A stretch of 64,000 bases of DNA from Shewanella khirikhana (GTDB taxonomy: Bacteria > Pseudomonadota > Gammaproteobacteria > Enterobacterales > Shewanellaceae): NCBI RefSeq assembly GCF_003957745.1, contig NZ_CP020373.1, positions 3,519,501-3,583,500 on the forward strand. The letters are read 5' to 3'. The number at the start of each line of letters is the position of its first letter. The stretch's first letter is position 1. This document shows, in pieces, positions 62,424 to 64,000 of this stretch. The notes below the pieces were generated by a model. The model was not told the origin of the DNA. It saw nothing but the letters and a program-made list of their open reading frames with translations, and did no database searches. The translations under genes and the position numbers were made by a program.

Positions 62424-63338
62424 ATGACCCTTAGCTTTTCGCTCCCTTCCGCTTGCCTGCTGCTGGGCATACTGAGCGCCGCCACTGTTGGCAGTGCCGT
62501 TGCAGGCACCACTGAGCCCAGTGCGGGAATCGCGGGCTTTACCCTGCCCCGCTCTCAGGTATTTGAACTAGAGGATCCTCTCAGCCAGCGGCGTTATCAG
62601 ATTGCGGTGCAGCTACCCAAGTCACCCGCGAAACTCGCCACCGCGCCGCAGGTGTATCTGCTCGATGCCCCCTACGCCTTCCCGATAGTCACAGGGGCCA
62701 TGCGCTTCCCGGTAAATAGCGGCGCCATGGAGGACGCACTGGTTATCGGCATCGGATACGCCCTGGGCGATAAAGGCCAGGCAAGCCGGGTTCGTGACTA
62801 TACGCCGACCCGGGACAACGACTGGAAGCTTACCACCGGCGGCGCGGCCGCCCATGCCGACTTTATCGAGCAGGTGCTGTTTGATGAGATTGCCCATCGT
62901 TTTGTGTCAGCAGGTCAAGGCGCAAACTCCACGCAGACACCCAGGCGCATTTTTATCGGCAACTCCCTCGGCGGGCTCTTTGGTGGCTGGCTCATCCAGG
63001 CGCGCCCGGAACTCTTCGATGATTACATCCTCGGCAGCCCATCGGTGTGGTTCGATAACGAAGCTGTGCTGAAAAGCACTGTGGCTCCCATTGCCGACAG
63101 CAAACCGCTGCGGCCAGGCAGGGTATTTATCGCGGTGGGCAGCGCCGAACTGCCGCCAGCTCAGGGTCATGACATGGTAGCTGGCGCCCGCAAACTGAAG
63201 GCAAGGCTCAGCGCCCTGCCCAGACGTCAGCTCGAGATTAAGTACCTCGAGATACCCGAAGCCGACCACAGCATGGCCTTCCCCACCAGCGCCATTCATG
63301 GCCTGAGCTGGCTGCTGGAGCGTCCGCAAAACGACTGA
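62424..63338 (+). CDS. Periplasmic esterase (IroE/esterase D type)
   Basis: Alpha/beta-hydrolase of 304 residues with a signal peptide (SFSLPSACLLLGILSAATVGSAVA). The nucleophile elbow is GNSLGG (about 177), where GHSxGG is usual. The acid and histidine are probably in GSAELPPAQGHDMVAGA and EADHSMAF, so the triad looks intact. Similar enzymes act on siderophore esters (IroE, Bes) or other small esters; the substrate cannot be decided. The ATG at 62424 has AAGGA nine bases upstream, and a TTG at 62421 is in frame. Confidence 0.85.
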   Translation: MTLSFSLPSACLLLGILSAATVGSAVAGTTEPSAGIAGFTLPRSQVFELEDPLSQRRYQIAVQLPKSPAKLATAPQVYLLDAPYAFPIVTGAMRFPVNSGAMEDALVIGIGYALGDKGQASRVRDYTPTRDNDWKLTTGGAAAHADFIEQVLFDEIAHRFVSAGQGANSTQTPRRIFIGNSLGGLFGGWLIQARPELFDDYILGSPSVWFDNEAVLKSTVAPIADSKPLRPGRVFIAVGSAELPPAQGHDMVAGARKLKARLSALPRRQLEIKYLEIPEADHSMAFPTSAIHGLSWLLERPQND

Positions 63339-63350
63339 CAATTCATCCAG

Positions 63351-63379
63351 CTGACACACAAACGTCATCCCCCTGTCAT
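63351..63379 (+). promoter_or_regulatory. Pho-box-like array of three half-sites
   Basis: CTGACAC, ACGTCAT and CTGTCAT are each seven bases and separated by four bases, giving the 11-base period of PhoB-binding Pho boxes (consensus CTGTCAT repeats). It ends 52 bases before the lipoprotein start, which leaves room for a -10. PhoB control of the downstream gene is likely but untested. Confidence 0.6.
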
Positions 63380-63431
63380 CCAAAGTGGGTTTCATCTTGC
63401 CATTTAACACACACTTTGCAGGGGAAGAGGG

Positions 63432-64000
63432 ATGACATTCAAACAAGGGATTCTGGCGCTGACGCTTACCGCGCTGCTGGCGGGCTGTTCATCGGACGGT
63501 GACAATGGCGCCCAGGGCGAACAGGGGGCGCCCGGTGCGGCCGGACAGGCAGGTCAGCCAGGTAAAGATGCGCTGCGCGAGCTGGAAATTCAGGTGGTTG
63601 GACGCTTCGCCAGTGGCATTTACGGCAAGTCTGCCGCCGAAATTGTGCAGTTTCACAAAAGCTCGGCCAGCGTGTTTGCCATTAACGCCGCCAGTAACCA
63701 AATTGAAATCATCAAGCTGGCGGGCCTGCCGACCGCCGCAGTAGCGACGCCGGTCAGCGACAATAGCCTGAGTTCGGCGCCCATGACTTTCCCGGCGGCC
63801 GTTAGCGTAAAAGCGAGCGATAACAGCGACATGGAACTGGCGCTGGGTGTGGCCAACTCCATTGCCATCCACGGTGACTGGCTGGCAATTGCAGTGGAAA
63901 ACGCCGTGAAGACCGCCACAGGTGCGGTGCTTTTTTATCAGCTCGACAGCAATGGTGCCGCCACCTTTGTTAAAGCCGTAGCCGTGGGCGCCCTGCCCGA
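63432..64000 (+). CDS. Lipoprotein with collagen-like stretch, choice-of-anchor-I type, partial
   Basis: The gene runs off the window end; 189 residues are seen. Signal and lipobox LTLTALLAGC (Cys about 19), then a polar SSDGDNG stretch and a short Gly-X-Y collagen-like run (GAQGEQGAPGAAGQAGQPG). The following residues (RFASGIYGKSAAEIVQFHKSSASVF, NQIEIIKL, LAIHGDWLAIAVE) resemble the beta-propeller of choice-of-anchor-I/alkaline-phosphatase-like proteins. The Pho-box array upstream agrees with a phosphate-related role, but the catalytic part is not in view. Confidence 0.75.
   Translation, partial: MTFKQGILALTLTALLAGCSSDGDNGAQGEQGAPGAAGQAGQPGKDALRELEIQVVGRFASGIYGKSAAEIVQFHKSSASVFAINAASNQIEIIKLAGLPTAAVATPVSDNSLSSAPMTFPAAVSVKASDNSDMELALGVANSIAIHGDWLAIAVENAVKTATGAVLFYQLDSNGAATFVKAVAVGALP

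Overview
The window looks like a chromosomal segment of a Shewanella-type gammaproteobacterium. The support is gene content and order: ubiE-ubiJ-ubiB-tatABC-tatD-GGDEF-hemB, gppA/rhlB/trxA/rho, a Wolinella-type fumarate reductase next to prmA-dusB-fis, and a Lap/Bpf-type giant adhesin with its type I exporter. The core is GC-rich. One island (about 49.1-52.4 kb) is clearly AT-rich. No rRNA, tRNA, CRISPR array, transposase or integron integrase was seen.

Layout. 0.1-2.4 kb: aroQ-accB-accC. 2.4-4.4 kb (minus): glycosyltransferase, PAP2 phosphatase, small membrane protein. 4.7-6.4 kb: rraA and an arginase-fold hydrolase. 6.6-15.4 kb: ubiquinone genes, Tat translocase, tatD, a membrane diguanylate cyclase and hemB. 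15.6-32.9 kb: a 3,998-residue repeat adhesin followed by ABC exporter, membrane-fusion protein, TolC-like channel and OmpA-type lipoprotein, probably one transcription unit. 33-37.9 kb: periplasmic thioredoxin-like protein, Ppx/GppA, rhlB, trxA, rho. 37.9-43.4 kb (minus): LysR regulator and a fumarate reductase operon with two related cytochrome b subunits. 43.8-47.7 kb: DUF4397 lipoprotein, prmA, dusB, fis.

The accessory region is 47.8-57 kb. Two diverged copies of a roughly 0.4-kb non-coding repeat (47997 and 56605) lie in direct orientation on either side of a hairpin-rich repeat cluster, an integron-cassette array without an integrase in view, a truncated epimerase gene, and a glycerate kinase/GntP/CdaR sugar-acid module. 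Cassette boundaries can be read from matching R boxes. Cassette 1 (49829-51951) carries an AAA ATPase plus an HNH nuclease, which looks like a Septu (PtuA-PtuB) phage-defence pair. Cassette 2 (51952-52447) carries a small three-helix membrane protein.

From 57.2 kb to the end are surface or secreted proteins: a glycine-rich lipoprotein, a small membrane protein behind a 14-bp tandem repeat, an M6 metalloprotease, an esterase, and the start of a lipoprotein preceded by a three-unit Pho-box-like array. The best candidates for a second look are the cassette-borne defence pair, the giant adhesin that lacks RTX repeats and a LapG-type site, and the repeat-bracketed island.
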